Of a stretch of DNA of 17,177 nucleotides, positions 7,941 to 17,177 are shown in pieces. The notes under the pieces were generated by a model. The model was not told the origin of the DNA. It searched no databases and saw only the letters and a program-made list of their open reading frames with translations. The stretch is from positions 1 to 17,177 of the forward strand of contig CAJUJW010000040.1 of assembly GCA_910586735.1 (NCBI GenBank). Reading direction: 5' to 3'. The DNA is from an uncultured Oscillibacter sp. GTDB taxonomy: Bacteria > Bacillota > Clostridia > Oscillospirales > Oscillospiraceae. Each line of letters opens with the position of its first letter. Position 1 is the first letter of the stretch. The position numbers were made by a program, and so were the translations under genes.

Positions 7941-9714
7941 TCCGTTTTTCTCCCTTTTTATCTTTGTATTTTTCTGCCGCGGCCAACAGGGGGTCCGGCT
8001 CTCCGCCGGAGCGTTTCGCGGCTTCCGCCTGAATGACGCGTATGTAATCCGACAGGGCCTGCCGCCCGTTGCGGACGGATTCCGGCCGCTGGCAGACGGC
8101 GGTGACGTGGTTCATTTCCTCCGCCGTCAGCTCTCCGGCAAGAAGGGGCAGAGATACGCCCCGGCCCTCCTCTCTGGCCCGCCAAAGCAGGGTGAAGACC
8201 CGGCCCAGCAGGGGGGAGGAGAAGTCCGCCTCACTTAGGGGCGGCTGAGGGGGGAAGAGGCTGTCGTCCAGCAGAAGCAACCGGAGGACGCCCTCCTCCG
8301 CCCTGGCGGAACGCAGGTTTTCATAGCGCAGGGCCCGTTCCCTGGGCTGGGACTGGGCCGCGGGGTTCAGATCTTTTCGCAGTTCCGCCTTTGTTTCCCT
8401 GGCGGTCTTCCGCTTCCGGGCCCGCTGAACCTCCAGCTTCATGGCGTCGGGGGTGATGCGGGCGGTCCCGGCGGCCCGGGCGGCGTAGATTTCCCGCTCC
8501 ACCGCGCCGGGGAGGGAGGCCAGAAGCTCGCTGATCTCCTGGCTGTAGGCCACCCTCTGCTCGTCGCTCTCCAGGTCGTACTTCCCGGCAATCTGGGCCA
8601 TGCGGAATTCCACGCCGTTCTCGCTGCCGCTCAGCAGACGCTCGAAGGCGCCGGGGCCCTGGAGCTTGATGAAGTCGTCGGCGTCCTGCTTCAGCAACTC
8701 GCCCTCCTCCGTCTTCCTCCTGGGGAGCTGGAGGACCTTCACGGACAGCTCAGAGCCGTTCAGAAGCTGCAAGGCCCGCTCGGTGGCGATTTTCCCGGCG
8801 TTGTCGTTGTCATAGCAGAGGACCAGGTCCTTGGTGAACCGGGAGAGGAGGCGGATCTGTTCCGGCGTCAGGGCGGTGCCCATGGAGGCCACGGCGTTGT
8901 CAAAGCCCGCCTGGTGGAGGGTGACCACGTCCAGGTTGCCCTCGCAGAGGATGATCTCCCGCCGCTTGGACTTCTTGGCCAGGTTCAGCCCGTAGAGAAC
9001 CCGCCGTTTGCTGTACACCGGAGTCTCGGAGGAGTTCATATACTTGGGCTCGGACTTGTCCAGCACCCGGCTGCCGAAGGCCACCACGTCCCCCCGGGTG
9101 TCGATGACGGGAAGCATGAGCCGGTTTCGGAACTTGTCGTAGAACCCGCCCTTCTTGTTGTCCACAATGAGCCCCGCCGACAGCAGCTCCGACTTGCTGT
9201 AGCCCTTGGCGGTCATCTCATTCAGCAGAACGTCCCAGGCGTCCAGGGAGGCCCCCATGCCGAAGTTGACGGCGGTGGCCTTCCGAATCTGCCGCCGGGC
9301 CAGGTAGTCCCGGACCGCTTGTCCCTCGGGCTGCTGGAGGAGGCGGTAGTAAAACCGGGCGGCGTCCCGGTTCAGGTCCAGGAGGCGCTGGCGGCGGCGC
9401 CCGGCCTCCCGGTCGCCCTCCTCCTCGGGCACCTCCAGCCCCGCCCGCTTGGCCAGGAAGCGCACCGCGTCTGGGAAGGGGAGGTTTTCCTCCTCCATGA
9501 TGAAGTTGATGACCCCGCCGCCCCGCTTGCAGCCGAAGCAGTAGTAGATTTGCTTGTCCGGGGAGACGGAGAAGGAGCCGGTCTTCTCGCTGTGGAAGGG
9601 ACACAGGCCGAAGAGGTTGGACCCCTTGCGGGTCAGATGGACATAGCTTCCCACCACGTCCACAATGTCGCTTCTGGCGGTGAGCTCGTCCATGAAGCTC
9701 TGGGGAAACGCCAT
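7930..9714 (-). CDS. dnaG: DNA primase DnaG
   Basis: A 594-residue primase that makes RNA primers at the replication fork. Seen: the N-terminal CHC2 zinc finger (C38-P-F-H41 and C59-F-G-C62); the RNA polymerase core with the TOPRIM acidic residues in EGNLD (E258, D262) and YDNDNAG (D302, D304); and a variable C-terminal domain (about 440-594) expected to bind the DnaB helicase. The family usually has EGYMD and YDGD at the TOPRIM motifs; the catalytic acids are kept here. The ATG at 9714 follows GAAAGGAGGG by 7 bases. It is the first gene of a two-gene operon with rpoD. I do not see a convincing promoter in the 9715-9880 region on the minus strand. Confidence 0.98.
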
Positions 9715-9762
9715 GGCCCGTCCCTCCTTTCGGTCAGTTTAGCCAAAATATGCTCTGGTCAT

Positions 9763-9803
9763 ACCGAAAAAGTGAAGACATCCGGCAAAGCGGTATTTTC
9801 GGT
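9763..9803. repeat. Inverted repeat in the dnaG leader/promoter region
   Basis: ACCGAAAA (9763-9770) and TTTTCGGT (9796-9803) are perfect 8-base inverted repeats separated by 25 bases. They lie 49-89 bases upstream of dnaG, between the divergent dnaG and phosphopantetheinyl transferase genes. This could be an operator or a leader hairpin; no further support. Confidence 0.3.
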
Positions 9804-9880
9804 GTTATTTCTATATACGCCGTGATTCCGAAATTTCCTCTTTTTTTTCGTAGATTTTTTGAAAACTTTCCGGCGGGGTC

Positions 9881-9909
9881 TTTACAGACCGGGAAGAAAC
9901 ACTTAAAAT
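9881..9909 (+). promoter_or_regulatory. Sigma-A promoter of the phosphopantetheinyl transferase gene
   Basis: TTTACA (9881-9886), a 17-base spacer and TAAAAT (9904-9909), 40 bases before the start codon, match the housekeeping consensus well (each box one mismatch). Confidence 0.7.
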
Positions 9910-9949
9910 AGACAGGAAGAACGAAAGAAGGAAGAAAAGGAGGGACCCC

Positions 9950-10546
9950 ATGCCCATCGAATTATGGACGGCGCGGATGGAGCGCGCCCTGTCGGACACG
10001 GAGCGGGACGCCATCATGCCCCTGCTGCCCCCGGCCCGGCGGGAGCGTTTGCTGCGCGCGGAGGGGGAAAAGCAGCGGGAGCCCCTTTGCGCTTATTTGA
10101 TCCTCTGTCTCGCCCTGCGGCAGAAATGCGGGTGGAAGAGCCTGCCGGAGGTGGCCCTCAGCCGCCTGGGCAAGCCCTACTTTCCCGACCATCCCGACGT
10201 GCATTTCAATATTAGCCACTCCAGCGGCGCGGTGCTGGTGGGCGTCTCGGACCAGGAGCTGGGCGTGGACATCGAGCGCATCCGTCCCGTGGGCCAGCGC
10301 ATGATGGTCCGCATGGCCCACGTGAGCACGGAGGAGGCTTTTTTCAAAAGCTGGGTCCGGCGGGAGGCCAGGGCCAAGCGCAGCGGCGCCGGCGTGGGCA
10401 CCATCATGCGCTCGGAATCCCCCCTCCAGCCGGGGGAGTATTACTACGAGCTGGACACCTTCCCAGGCTACGCCGCTGGTCTTGCCACCCGCAGCCCGGA
10501 ACTGCCGGGGAAGCTCCACCGTTACTCTCTGGACGACATGCTCTGA
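9950..10546 (+). CDS. Sfp-type 4'-phosphopantetheinyl transferase
   Basis: A 198-residue enzyme predicted to move the phosphopantetheine arm of CoA to a carrier-protein serine. Seen: HFNISHSSG (85-93), the Mg-binding GVDIER (D107, E109) and the C-terminal helix FFKSWVRREARAK (131-143), which corresponds to the family WxxKEAxxK signature with Arg in place of the Lys before E139. It is shorter than the roughly 220-230 residues of Sfp. The start follows AAAGGAGGG by 4-5 bases. It stands alone with its own promoter and terminator, and no polyketide, peptide synthetase or carrier-protein gene is in the window, so it may serve the fatty-acid carrier protein or a distant cluster. Confidence 0.87.
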   Translation: MPIELWTARMERALSDTERDAIMPLLPPARRERLLRAEGEKQREPLCAYLILCLALRQKCGWKSLPEVALSRLGKPYFPDHPDVHFNISHSSGAVLVGVSDQELGVDIERIRPVGQRMMVRMAHVSTEEAFFKSWVRREARAKRSGAGVGTIMRSESPLQPGEYYYELDTFPGYAAGLATRSPELPGKLHRYSLDDML

Positions 10547-10555
10547 GAACCGGGA

Positions 10556-10588
10556 ATGGGCAGGGATTTGTTCCCTGTCCATTTTTTT
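10556..10588 (+). terminator. Terminator after the phosphopantetheinyl transferase gene
   Basis: ATGGGCAGGGA (10556-10566) pairs with TCCCTGTCCAT (10572-10582) around a 5-base loop, followed by T7. Confidence 0.9.
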
Positions 10589-10599
10589 GCCCAACGGCG

Positions 10600-10624
10600 C
10601 AACCTGGGACCCCCGTTTTCCGAC
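10600..10624 (+). promoter_or_regulatory. Candidate ECF-type promoter of the sigma factor gene
   Basis: CAAC (10600-10603), a 17-base spacer and CGAC (10621-10624) match the AAC...CGAC pattern of Bacillus ECF sigma promoters (SigX type). No sigma-A boxes are seen before the gene. Autoregulation is inferred, as is usual for ECF genes. Confidence 0.45.
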
Positions 10625-10631
10625 TATATAG

Positions 10632-10648
10632 GTGAAAGCGGCTTTCAC
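10632..10648. promoter_or_regulatory. Perfect 17-base palindrome just upstream of the sigma gene ribosome site
   Basis: GTGAAAGC-G-GCTTTCAC has perfect 8-base arms. It directly abuts the AAGGAGG at 10649-10655, so as RNA it would be a short hairpin next to the ribosome site; as DNA it would be an operator downstream of the promoter. Confidence 0.5.
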
Positions 10649-10664
10649 AAGGAGGGATGTTTCC

Positions 10665-11219
10665 ATGGAGGACAAGGACATCGTCGCGCTGTACTGGGCC
10701 CGGTCGGAGGAGGCCATCCGCCGCACGGCGGAGAAATACGGCGGCTACTGCGGCCAAATCATCCGCCGTGTTCTGGGGGACGGCCGGGACGCGGAGGAGT
10801 GCCTCAGCGACACCTGGCTGGGGGCCTGGAACGCCATGCCGCCCCAGAGGCCCGCCCGCCTGCCGCCCTTCCTGGGGCGCATCGCCCGGAACACGGCACT
10901 GGACCGCTATGACTACAACGCCGCCCAGTGCCGGAACAGCGGCTTTGAAACGGTGCTGGAGGAGCTGGCGGACTGCGTGGGCGGCGCGCCCCTGGAGGAG
11001 GACTTTGACCTCCGCCGCCTGGGGGAGGCCATCTCCGGCTTCCTGAACGCCGCCTCCCCGACGGCCCGGCTGGTGTTTCTCCGGCGGTACTGGTACTGCG
11101 ACGCCGTGGCGGAAATCGCCGCCGGGACGGGGTTCAGCCAGTCTAAGGTGAAATCCCTGCTCCACCGGACCCGGCAGGGCCTCAAGGAGCATCTCAGGAA
11201 GGAGGGCTACGACCTGTGA
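10665..11219 (+). CDS. ECF-type RNA polymerase sigma factor
   Basis: A 184-residue sigma-70 family protein with only regions 2 and 4. Region 2 (about 15-90) includes DAEECLSDTWLGAWNAMPP and the following RIARNTALDRYD; region 4 (about 125-180) includes VAEIAAGTGFSQSKVKSLLHRTRQGLKEHL, a helix-turn-helix for the -35 element. The ATG at 10665 is chosen because AAGGAGG lies 9 bases upstream; the open frame continues 33 bases further 5' but that would include the palindrome. It overlaps the next gene by 4 bases (GTGA), which marks a sigma/anti-sigma style pair. The regulon cannot be read from here. Confidence 0.9.
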   Translation: MEDKDIVALYWARSEEAIRRTAEKYGGYCGQIIRRVLGDGRDAEECLSDTWLGAWNAMPPQRPARLPPFLGRIARNTALDRYDYNAAQCRNSGFETVLEELADCVGGAPLEEDFDLRRLGEAISGFLNAASPTARLVFLRRYWYCDAVAEIAAGTGFSQSKVKSLLHRTRQGLKEHLRKEGYDL

Positions 11220-12277
11220 CGAGAGAAGATTTTTTCCGCGCCGTGGGCGAGGTCCAGGAGGATCAGATCGAGGCGGCGGAAATCGTGAAAAAGCAAATCC
11301 ATCCCTGGCGGCGCTTCGCCGCGCTGGCGGCATGCCTGGCGCTGATTGTGACAGTGACCGCGGCGGCGGGACTGGGGGAGGCGGACAAGTGGAAGGCCAT
11401 CGTAAGGAGCTTCCATCCCTCCATTGAAGTGGGTGAGGACCCAGACACCTGGCCGACGCTTGTACTGCCATTTAATCCCTCGGACACAGACTCCGGCGGC
11501 GGGGCCTCCGCCGGGGGCCTGGACGGCACCGACTACTGGACAGACGACCCAAACGGGCCCGCCCGACCCGATTACTCCACCGGCGTGGAGATCGGCCAGC
11601 TGTCCGGCCCCGGAACCGGCGAAAGCATGATGGGCGCGTCGGCCTGTTTGGCCTGGATGTCCCCGGAGGAGATTTTTGCCCAGGATACGGCCGTCTTCCG
11701 GGGGACCGTCCGGGAGCTGCACTATTTTATGGTACAGCCGGATGGCGTGCCCATGGAGCAATATTACACCCGGGCCATCGTGGAGGTCACGGACTCCATC
11801 CGGGGCGGCCTGACGGTGGGGGAAAGGTACAGCCTCCTCTGGCTGGGGGCCAAGGGCTATATGTCCACCTCCATCTCCGGCCCCCTGGAGGACCTGGACG
11901 TGGGTGCCGAGGCCATCTTCATGCCCGCCCGGACGGACCGGGACACTGGCTGGAAGGAGGGAGGCCGCTACTTCTGCTACGCCGACCTGGCGGAATTTTA
12001 CCTGGGCGAGGGAAGCCGCTTCGTCTTCGCGGACACGGCGGAGGGCCTGGTCTTTGACCGGGGGACCTACGCGGAGATCGCGGAGGCGGAGACCCTGGAC
12101 GAGGTTGCCGCCTATATCCGGGAGATGACCGGAGAAAAGGAGGAGGCCCGGCCCGCCCAAGTCCCTGCGGAGCCCCAGACGGAACCCTCGGAGACGAAGA
12201 ACGCCGGGGACCCCGCCTCCGGCCCCGCCGGGGCCCTGGAGATGCCCGGCGGCGCGTTGGTCGGTGATGGGGGTTAA
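11216..12277 (+). CDS. Single-pass membrane protein, probable anti-sigma factor or signal sensor
   Basis: A 353-residue protein with a short charged cytosolic head (1-31, MTREDFFRAVGEVQEDQIEA), one helix (about 33-52, RFAALAACLALIVTVTAAAG) and a large outer part. The outer part has a Gly/Asp/Pro-rich linker (95-130), a folded segment (about 135-310; VFRGTVRELHYFM, YYTRAIVEVTDSIRGG, YSLLWLGAKG) and a low-complexity Pro/Glu tail. I do not recognise the outer domain. The arrangement (coupled to an ECF sigma gene, N-in single span) fits an anti-sigma factor, but no zinc anti-sigma HxxxCxxC motif is seen. The GTG start overlaps the sigma stop, with AAGGAGGG 9 bases before it within the sigma gene. 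Confidence 0.8.
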   Translation: MTREDFFRAVGEVQEDQIEAAEIVKKQIHPWRRFAALAACLALIVTVTAAAGLGEADKWKAIVRSFHPSIEVGEDPDTWPTLVLPFNPSDTDSGGGASAGGLDGTDYWTDDPNGPARPDYSTGVEIGQLSGPGTGESMMGASACLAWMSPEEIFAQDTAVFRGTVRELHYFMVQPDGVPMEQYYTRAIVEVTDSIRGGLTVGERYSLLWLGAKGYMSTSISGPLEDLDVGAEAIFMPARTDRDTGWKEGGRYFCYADLAEFYLGEGSRFVFADTAEGLVFDRGTYAEIAEAETLDEVAAYIREMTGEKEEARPAQVPAEPQTEPSETKNAGDPASGPAGALEMPGGALVGDGG

Positions 12278-12282
12278 AAGAG

Positions 12283-12320
12283 AAAAAACCGGGCAGGGAG
12301 GAGACCCCCTGCCCGGTTTT
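12283..12320. terminator. Strong bidirectional terminator
   Basis: AAAACCGGGCAGGG and CCCTGCCCGGTTTT form a long perfect stem with a short loop; both strands end in a T run. It ends the sigma/anti-sigma unit and may back-stop the convergent alaS operon. Confidence 0.9.
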
Positions 12321-12329
12321 GCATTTCTG

Positions 12330-12419
12330 CGTTGCCGTCGCTTCGGCTGGAACGACCGCCAGACTGTCAGAGCGAGCTAAAGCTCTTTTTGGTTACTTTT
12401 TCTCTCGAGAAAAAGTAAC
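12330..12419. repeat. Copy B of the dispersed intergenic repeat plus T-rich palindrome
   Basis: Bases 12330-12382 align without gaps to 6464-6516. They are followed by a T run and the perfect palindrome GTTACTTTTTCTC-TC-GAGAAAAAGTAAC (about 12392-12419), which touches the stop codon of the HIT gene. As in copy A it sits between convergent genes. Confidence 0.6.
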
Positions 12420-12758
12420 TCAGCCCGGAGGCCAGGTCATATCGCGGCCGCTGAGGACATGGAAGTGCAGGTGGAAGACGCTCTGTCCCGCCTGCTCTCC
12501 GATGTTGGAGACCACCCGGTAGCTCTCCAGATTCAGCTCCTTGGCCAGCTTGGCGATGACCTCAAAGATGTGGGCCACCACGCCGCTGTTGCCCGCCGTG
12601 ATTTCAGAGACAGACCCGATGTGCTCCTTGGGAATCACCAGGAAGTGGGTGGGGGCCTGGGGGGCGATGTCGTGGAAGGCGTAGCAGACCTCGTCCTCGT
12701 AGACCTTGCCGCTGGGGATTTCCCCGGCGGCGATTTTGCAGAATAGGCAGTCAGACAT
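12420..12758 (-). CDS. HIT family nucleotide-binding protein (Hint-like)
   Basis: A 112-residue protein of the histidine triad family, which hydrolyses or transfers nucleotidyl groups from phosphoramidate-type adenosine/guanosine conjugates. Seen: the N-terminal CLFCKIAAGEIPS with the two Cys of the Hint branch, HFLVIPKEHI, and the catalytic triad HLHFHV near residue 97. The start at 12758 is chosen over the longer upstream frame because AAAGGAGG precedes it and family members begin with this CxFCKI segment. It is the last gene of the alaS operon, 34 bases after the DUF4250 gene; its stop codon abuts the palindrome of repeat B. Confidence 0.95.
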   Translation of the reverse strand: MSDCLFCKIAAGEIPSGKVYEDEVCYAFHDIAPQAPTHFLVIPKEHIGSVSEITAGNSGVVAHIFEVIAKLAKELNLESYRVVSNIGEQAGQSVFHLHFHVLSGRDMTWPPG

Positions 12759-12792
12759 GGAAAAACCTCCTTTGTATTCAATGGTGACAGGT

Positions 12793-12966
12793 TCAGATAA
12801 ACTGGTTCCTCTCCGGGCTGTAGCGGTAGTCCAGCCCCGCCAGGGCGGCCTCGAGCGCCTCCCGGTCCGCGTCCAGGGCGGCGCAGAGCTCGGAGAGACT
12901 GGGGTACTCGTCCCGGAGTTTGGTGTTGACAAAGCTCAGCAGAATCACGGGGTCCTTGGGCAGCAA
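12793..12966 (-). CDS. DUF4250 domain protein
   Basis: A 57-residue protein, (M)LPKDPVILLSFVNTKLRDEY then SLSELCAALDADREAL and DYRYSPERNQFI at the end, matching the small DUF4250 family of Clostridia. Its function is unknown. A GTG at 12984 in the same frame would overlap the cupin stop codon, but the ribosome site AGGAGG (12981-12976) would then lie inside the gene; the TTG at 12966, 9 bases after it, fits both the ribosome site and the usual N-terminus of the family. It sits between the cupin and HIT genes in the same direction. Confidence 0.85.
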   Translation of the reverse strand: MLPKDPVILLSFVNTKLRDEYPSLSELCAALDADREALEAALAGLDYRYSPERNQFI

Positions 12967-12980
12967 CGCGGGTCCCCTCC

Positions 12981-13319
12981 TCACTGCTCTGCTACCACGG
13001 CAAAGAACCGCAGGTCCTCGCCGCCCTCGGGGCTGTCGTTCATCAGGCTGTGGGCGCGGCCCTTGGGGCAGTAGTGGCAGGAACCGGGCTCCAGGGGTTC
13101 ACAGCCGCCGTCATAGAGAATTTTTCCCTTACCGGAGAGGACATAGATGATTTCGCTGCTGGTCTCATGGGTGTGCATCCCGATGGAGGCGCCGGGGATC
13201 AGCCGCCCCCGCATGATCTTGTTCTGCGGGTCGGTGTACATTCTGGCTTGTACTTCCTTTTCGCCGCCCCGCATGTGGGGGATGATCTGGGGCTCCATCT
13301 TGTCAAATTCAATCAGCAT
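12981..13319 (-). CDS. Small single-domain cupin protein
   Basis: A 112-residue beta-barrel protein. Cupin motif 1 is complete (GMHTHETSSEIIYVLSG, H48, H50, E54) and motif 2 is present (GSCHYCPKGRAHSLMN, H88), so a bound metal is expected. Such stand-alone cupins include sugar isomerases, dioxygenases and ligand sensors; nothing here selects one. AAAGGAG precedes the ATG, 26 bases separate it from alaS, and the stop codon abuts the ribosome site of the next gene, consistent with one transcript. Confidence 0.92.
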   Translation of the reverse strand: MLIEFDKMEPQIIPHMRGGEKEVQARMYTDPQNKIMRGRLIPGASIGMHTHETSSEIIYVLSGKGKILYDGGCEPLEPGSCHYCPKGRAHSLMNDSPEGGEDLRFFAVVAEQ

Positions 13320-13345
13320 GGGAATACTCCTTTCAGCTCTTCTTC

Positions 13346-15988
<2,643 letters not shown>

Positions 15989-16027
15989 GGGTATTACCTC
16001 CTAAAATAATACTTTTGAATGACGGGA

Positions 16028-16453
16028 TTACTCAATGACAATTTTGTACTCCGAACCGCCGCCCTCCGGGTCGTCCGGCTCACAGGGCACGGCGTAGAAC
16101 CGCTTGCCGATCAGGCCCCGCAGGTTTCGGATGTCCTGAATGTCGCCGGAGCCGAACTCCTGATAGCAGGTCACCGCGCTGGCCTGGTTCAGCTCGTCGT
16201 AGAAATCGGTGACATAGACAAGGTAGGTATCCAGGATGTCCTCGAAGGGGGTCTGGGTGATGTCCTGGGGACAGCCGCCCTCCTCGCCGAAGCGTTCCGG
16301 CTCCATCTCGAAGGACAGGGAGGTGACGTAGATTTCCTCCTGGCCGAAGCCCGGCTGCCAGTAGGGGTTTTTACCTAAATAGATGCCCTCCTCAACCGGT
16401 GTGTACGCCGGCCCGGCGTACTTTTCCGGGGTGTAATTCTGGAAATTCTTCAC
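16028..16453 (-). CDS. Unrecognised 141-aa acidic protein, first gene after the T-box
   Basis: A soluble, acidic protein without membrane segment or signal peptide. Its N-terminus is rich in Tyr/Pro (YTPEKYAGPAYTPVEEGIY), the middle is acidic with many aromatic residues (TYLVYVTDFYDELNQ), and it ends with GGGSEYKIVIE. I do not recognise a family. The start is GTG at 16453, with AAAGGAGG 9 bases upstream (16470-16463). It lies 24 bases after the T-box terminator and 39 bases before alaS, so it is under the same alanine-tRNA control; its role in alanine or tRNA metabolism is only suggested by position. Confidence 0.8.
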   Translation of the reverse strand: MKNFQNYTPEKYAGPAYTPVEEGIYLGKNPYWQPGFGQEEIYVTSLSFEMEPERFGEEGGCPQDITQTPFEDILDTYLVYVTDFYDELNQASAVTCYQEFGSGDIQDIRNLRGLIGKRFYAVPCEPDDPEGGGSEYKIVIE

Positions 16454-16476
16454 ACGATATCGCCTCCTTTCCTAAC

Positions 16477-16714
16477 AAAAAAGCCCCTGACAGCGTCAGG
16501 GGCGAAGAGTTTCTCCGCGGTACCACCCTAATTATCCCCAGGTCAGCGGGGACATCTTAAGCCATCCGGTAACGGGGATGGGCCGTTCCGCTCCTCGCGG
16601 ACCGCTCCAAAGTGGCGGCCTTGCGGCGTGGACGAGGGGCTTTCACCGTCCCCCTCTCGCTGAGGAACCGTCTCGCAGGGCTGGCTTTTTCACGGCGTTT
16701 GGCCGATTGAACCG
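16477..16714 (-). ncRNA. T-box riboswitch (alanine) of the alaS operon
   Basis: On the minus strand the conserved T-box sequence AGGGTGGTACCGCGG (16529-16515) is followed by a 9-bp terminator hairpin GCCCCTGAC/GTCAGGGGC and T6 (16503-16477). Upstream lies a long structured leader. The likely specifier is GCC (Ala) at 16640-16638, in the context GGTGAAA-GCC typical of a specifier loop. UGGU in the T-box can pair with the ACCA end of uncharged tRNA-Ala to form the antiterminator. The class is certain; the specifier assignment is from context and from the downstream alaS. Confidence 0.95.
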
Positions 16715-16719
16715 TAGCT

Positions 16720-16747
16720 ATTATATCGTATCTTTGGCGTTTGTCAA
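16720..16747 (-). promoter_or_regulatory. Sigma-A promoter of the T-box/alaS operon
   Basis: On the minus strand a perfect TTGACA (16747-16742), a 16-base spacer and a perfect TATAAT (16725-16720) lie just upstream of the T-box leader; transcription should start near 16713. Confidence 0.92.
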
Positions 16748-16766
16748 TGGGGAGATTTGAGATTTT

Positions 16767-16882
16767 CCCATTGCATGGGGGGATTTACTCTTTCCCCCTG
16801 TAAGGGGGGAAAACTTTACCGGCCCTTCGGACGGGGGAGTTTTCTCCCCCGTAAGGGGGACCTTTACTCGCCCTTGCGGGCG
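16767..16882. repeat. Array of five short GC hairpins of variable sequence
   Basis: Small hairpins lie at 16767-16779 (CCCAT/ATGGG), 16794-16808 (CCCCC/GGGGG), about 16819-16837 (C/G-rich, imperfect), 16846-16859 (CCCCC/GGGGG) and 16869-16882 (CGCCC/GGGCG). They start every 23-29 bases and are separated by T-rich spacers on the plus strand (AAA-led units on the minus strand). Stems differ but pairing is kept. The array ends 19 bases before the -35 box of the alaS promoter. Confidence 0.6.
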
Positions 16883-17069
16883 GGAGTTTGGTGGTTGTCG
16901 AATCGACTTCCTCCTCTTTTCGCTGCCGCTAACCTGGCAGGTGCGGAAGATGGTTGGTCTACCGCTTTCTATCGGTAGGACTATAACACCCTGTGGGGCC
17001 CGCACCCCTGTGCGGGCCATTCCTCCGGGCCTTGCTCTTCTGGCGATGGCCTGATGGTTTCCCGGACTT
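16883..17069. other. Gene-free spacer with two further hairpins
   Basis: No gene is seen here. A hairpin TCTACCG/CGGTAGGA occurs at about 16957-16980, and a perfect 9-bp stem GGCCCGCAC/GTGCGGGCC at 16997-17018. Neither is followed by a T tract, so they are not clear terminators, although the second is well placed to protect the 3' end of the YciI-like transcript on the minus strand. An open frame that reads through the whole region on the minus strand is repetitive and overlaps a better gene. Confidence 0.5.
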
Positions 17070-17177
17070 TTACAATTGACGAAAGTTTGAGAAGGCCGTT
17101 TTGCTGGGGATGAACTCGATGATTTCATACTCCGCCGCGCCCTCGTAGAAGAAGGGGTCCCGGTGGCGGATCTCCTC
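17070..17177 (-). CDS. C-terminal end of a YciI-like protein (partial)
   Basis: Thirty-five codons run in from the right edge and stop with TAA at 17072-17070. The peptide EEIRHRDPFFYEGAAEYEII followed by EFIPSKTAF resembles the C-terminus of YciI/COG2350 small ferredoxin-like-fold proteins, where DPF followed by G-x-A-x-Y-x-I is typical. Most of the gene lies outside the window, so the family call rests on this short match. It runs in the same direction as the alaS operon, which has its own promoter. Confidence 0.6.
   Translation of the reverse strand, partial: EEIRHRDPFFYEGAAEYEIIEFIPSKTAFSNFRQL

Noticed and set aside
8914..9825. A 303-codon open frame opposite dnaG
   Set aside because: It is antisense to the primase core, with no ribosome site or family resemblance.
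12759..12932. N-terminal extension of the HIT protein
   Set aside because: It overlaps the DUF4250 gene in another frame and is low-complexity; the CLFCKI start at 12758 has AAAGGAGG before it.
16767..16882. CRISPR array
   Set aside because: The units are 23-29 bases, palindromic and variable, with no constant repeat, no true spacers and no cas genes.
16721..17128. A 135-codon open frame on the minus strand with repeated SPLTGG-like peptides
   Set aside because: It reads through the hairpin array and the alaS promoter and overlaps the YciI-like C-terminus in another frame; the peptide repetition is a by-product of the DNA repeats.

Overview
The window looks like chromosomal DNA from a GC-rich, low-redundancy member of the Clostridia, most likely a gut Oscillospiraceae of the Flavonifractor/Oscillibacter/Lawsonibacter kind. 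The grounds are Gram-positive features (strong AGGAGG ribosome sites, a T-box upstream of alaS, a DUF4250 protein, a DUF2089 protein, BlaR1-like M56 proteins, an ECF sigma factor overlapping an anti-sigma-like gene) combined with high GC coding DNA. The genus is an inference from gene content; no rRNA is present to test it.

Layout. (1) 1-88: probable terminal part of an insertion sequence whose end abuts a decapitated gene. (2) 90-4498, plus strand: two tandem paralogues that fuse a BlaR1-type M56 metalloprotease module to an extracytoplasmic LytM/M23 module. The first is cut at its 5' end and its two LytM-like domains have lost their zinc/catalytic histidines; the second (891 aa) is intact with all M23 ligands. 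Their protease segments are almost identical in DNA while the outer domains have diverged. (3) 4574-5257: a small two-gene operon (DUF2089 regulator, small membrane protein) from a near-consensus sigma-A promoter with an inverted repeat around its -10 box. (4) 5366-6433: a PRK06851-type tandem-duplicated NTPase with abnormal P-loops. (5) 9714-6564, minus strand: dnaG-rpoD, overlapping genes for primase and the housekeeping sigma factor. (6) 9881-10588: a stand-alone Sfp-type phosphopantetheinyl transferase with its own promoter and terminator. (7) 10600-12320: an ECF sigma factor with an overlapping single-pass membrane (anti-sigma-like) gene, an ECF-like promoter, a palindrome in the leader and a strong terminator. 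(8) 16747-12420, minus strand: a sigma-A promoter, a T-box riboswitch with probable GCC (Ala) specifier, an unrecognised 141-aa gene, alaS, a cupin, DUF4250 and a HIT protein, all closely packed and probably one transcript. (9) 16760-17069: no gene, but a chain of short GC hairpins; (10) 17070-17177: the C-terminus of a YciI-like protein running out of the window.

How the parts relate. Much of the window is housekeeping (replication priming, transcription initiation, alanine charging controlled by uncharged tRNA-Ala). The accessory interest lies in envelope signalling: the tandem M56-LytM proteins would couple an intramembrane/cytosolic protease to a peptidoglycan-facing domain, and the ECF sigma/anti-sigma pair is a second trans-envelope circuit. 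Two copies of a diverged intergenic repeat (6464-6516 and 12330-12382), each followed by a palindrome of different sequence, suggest a dispersed small element at the 3' ends of operons in this genome.
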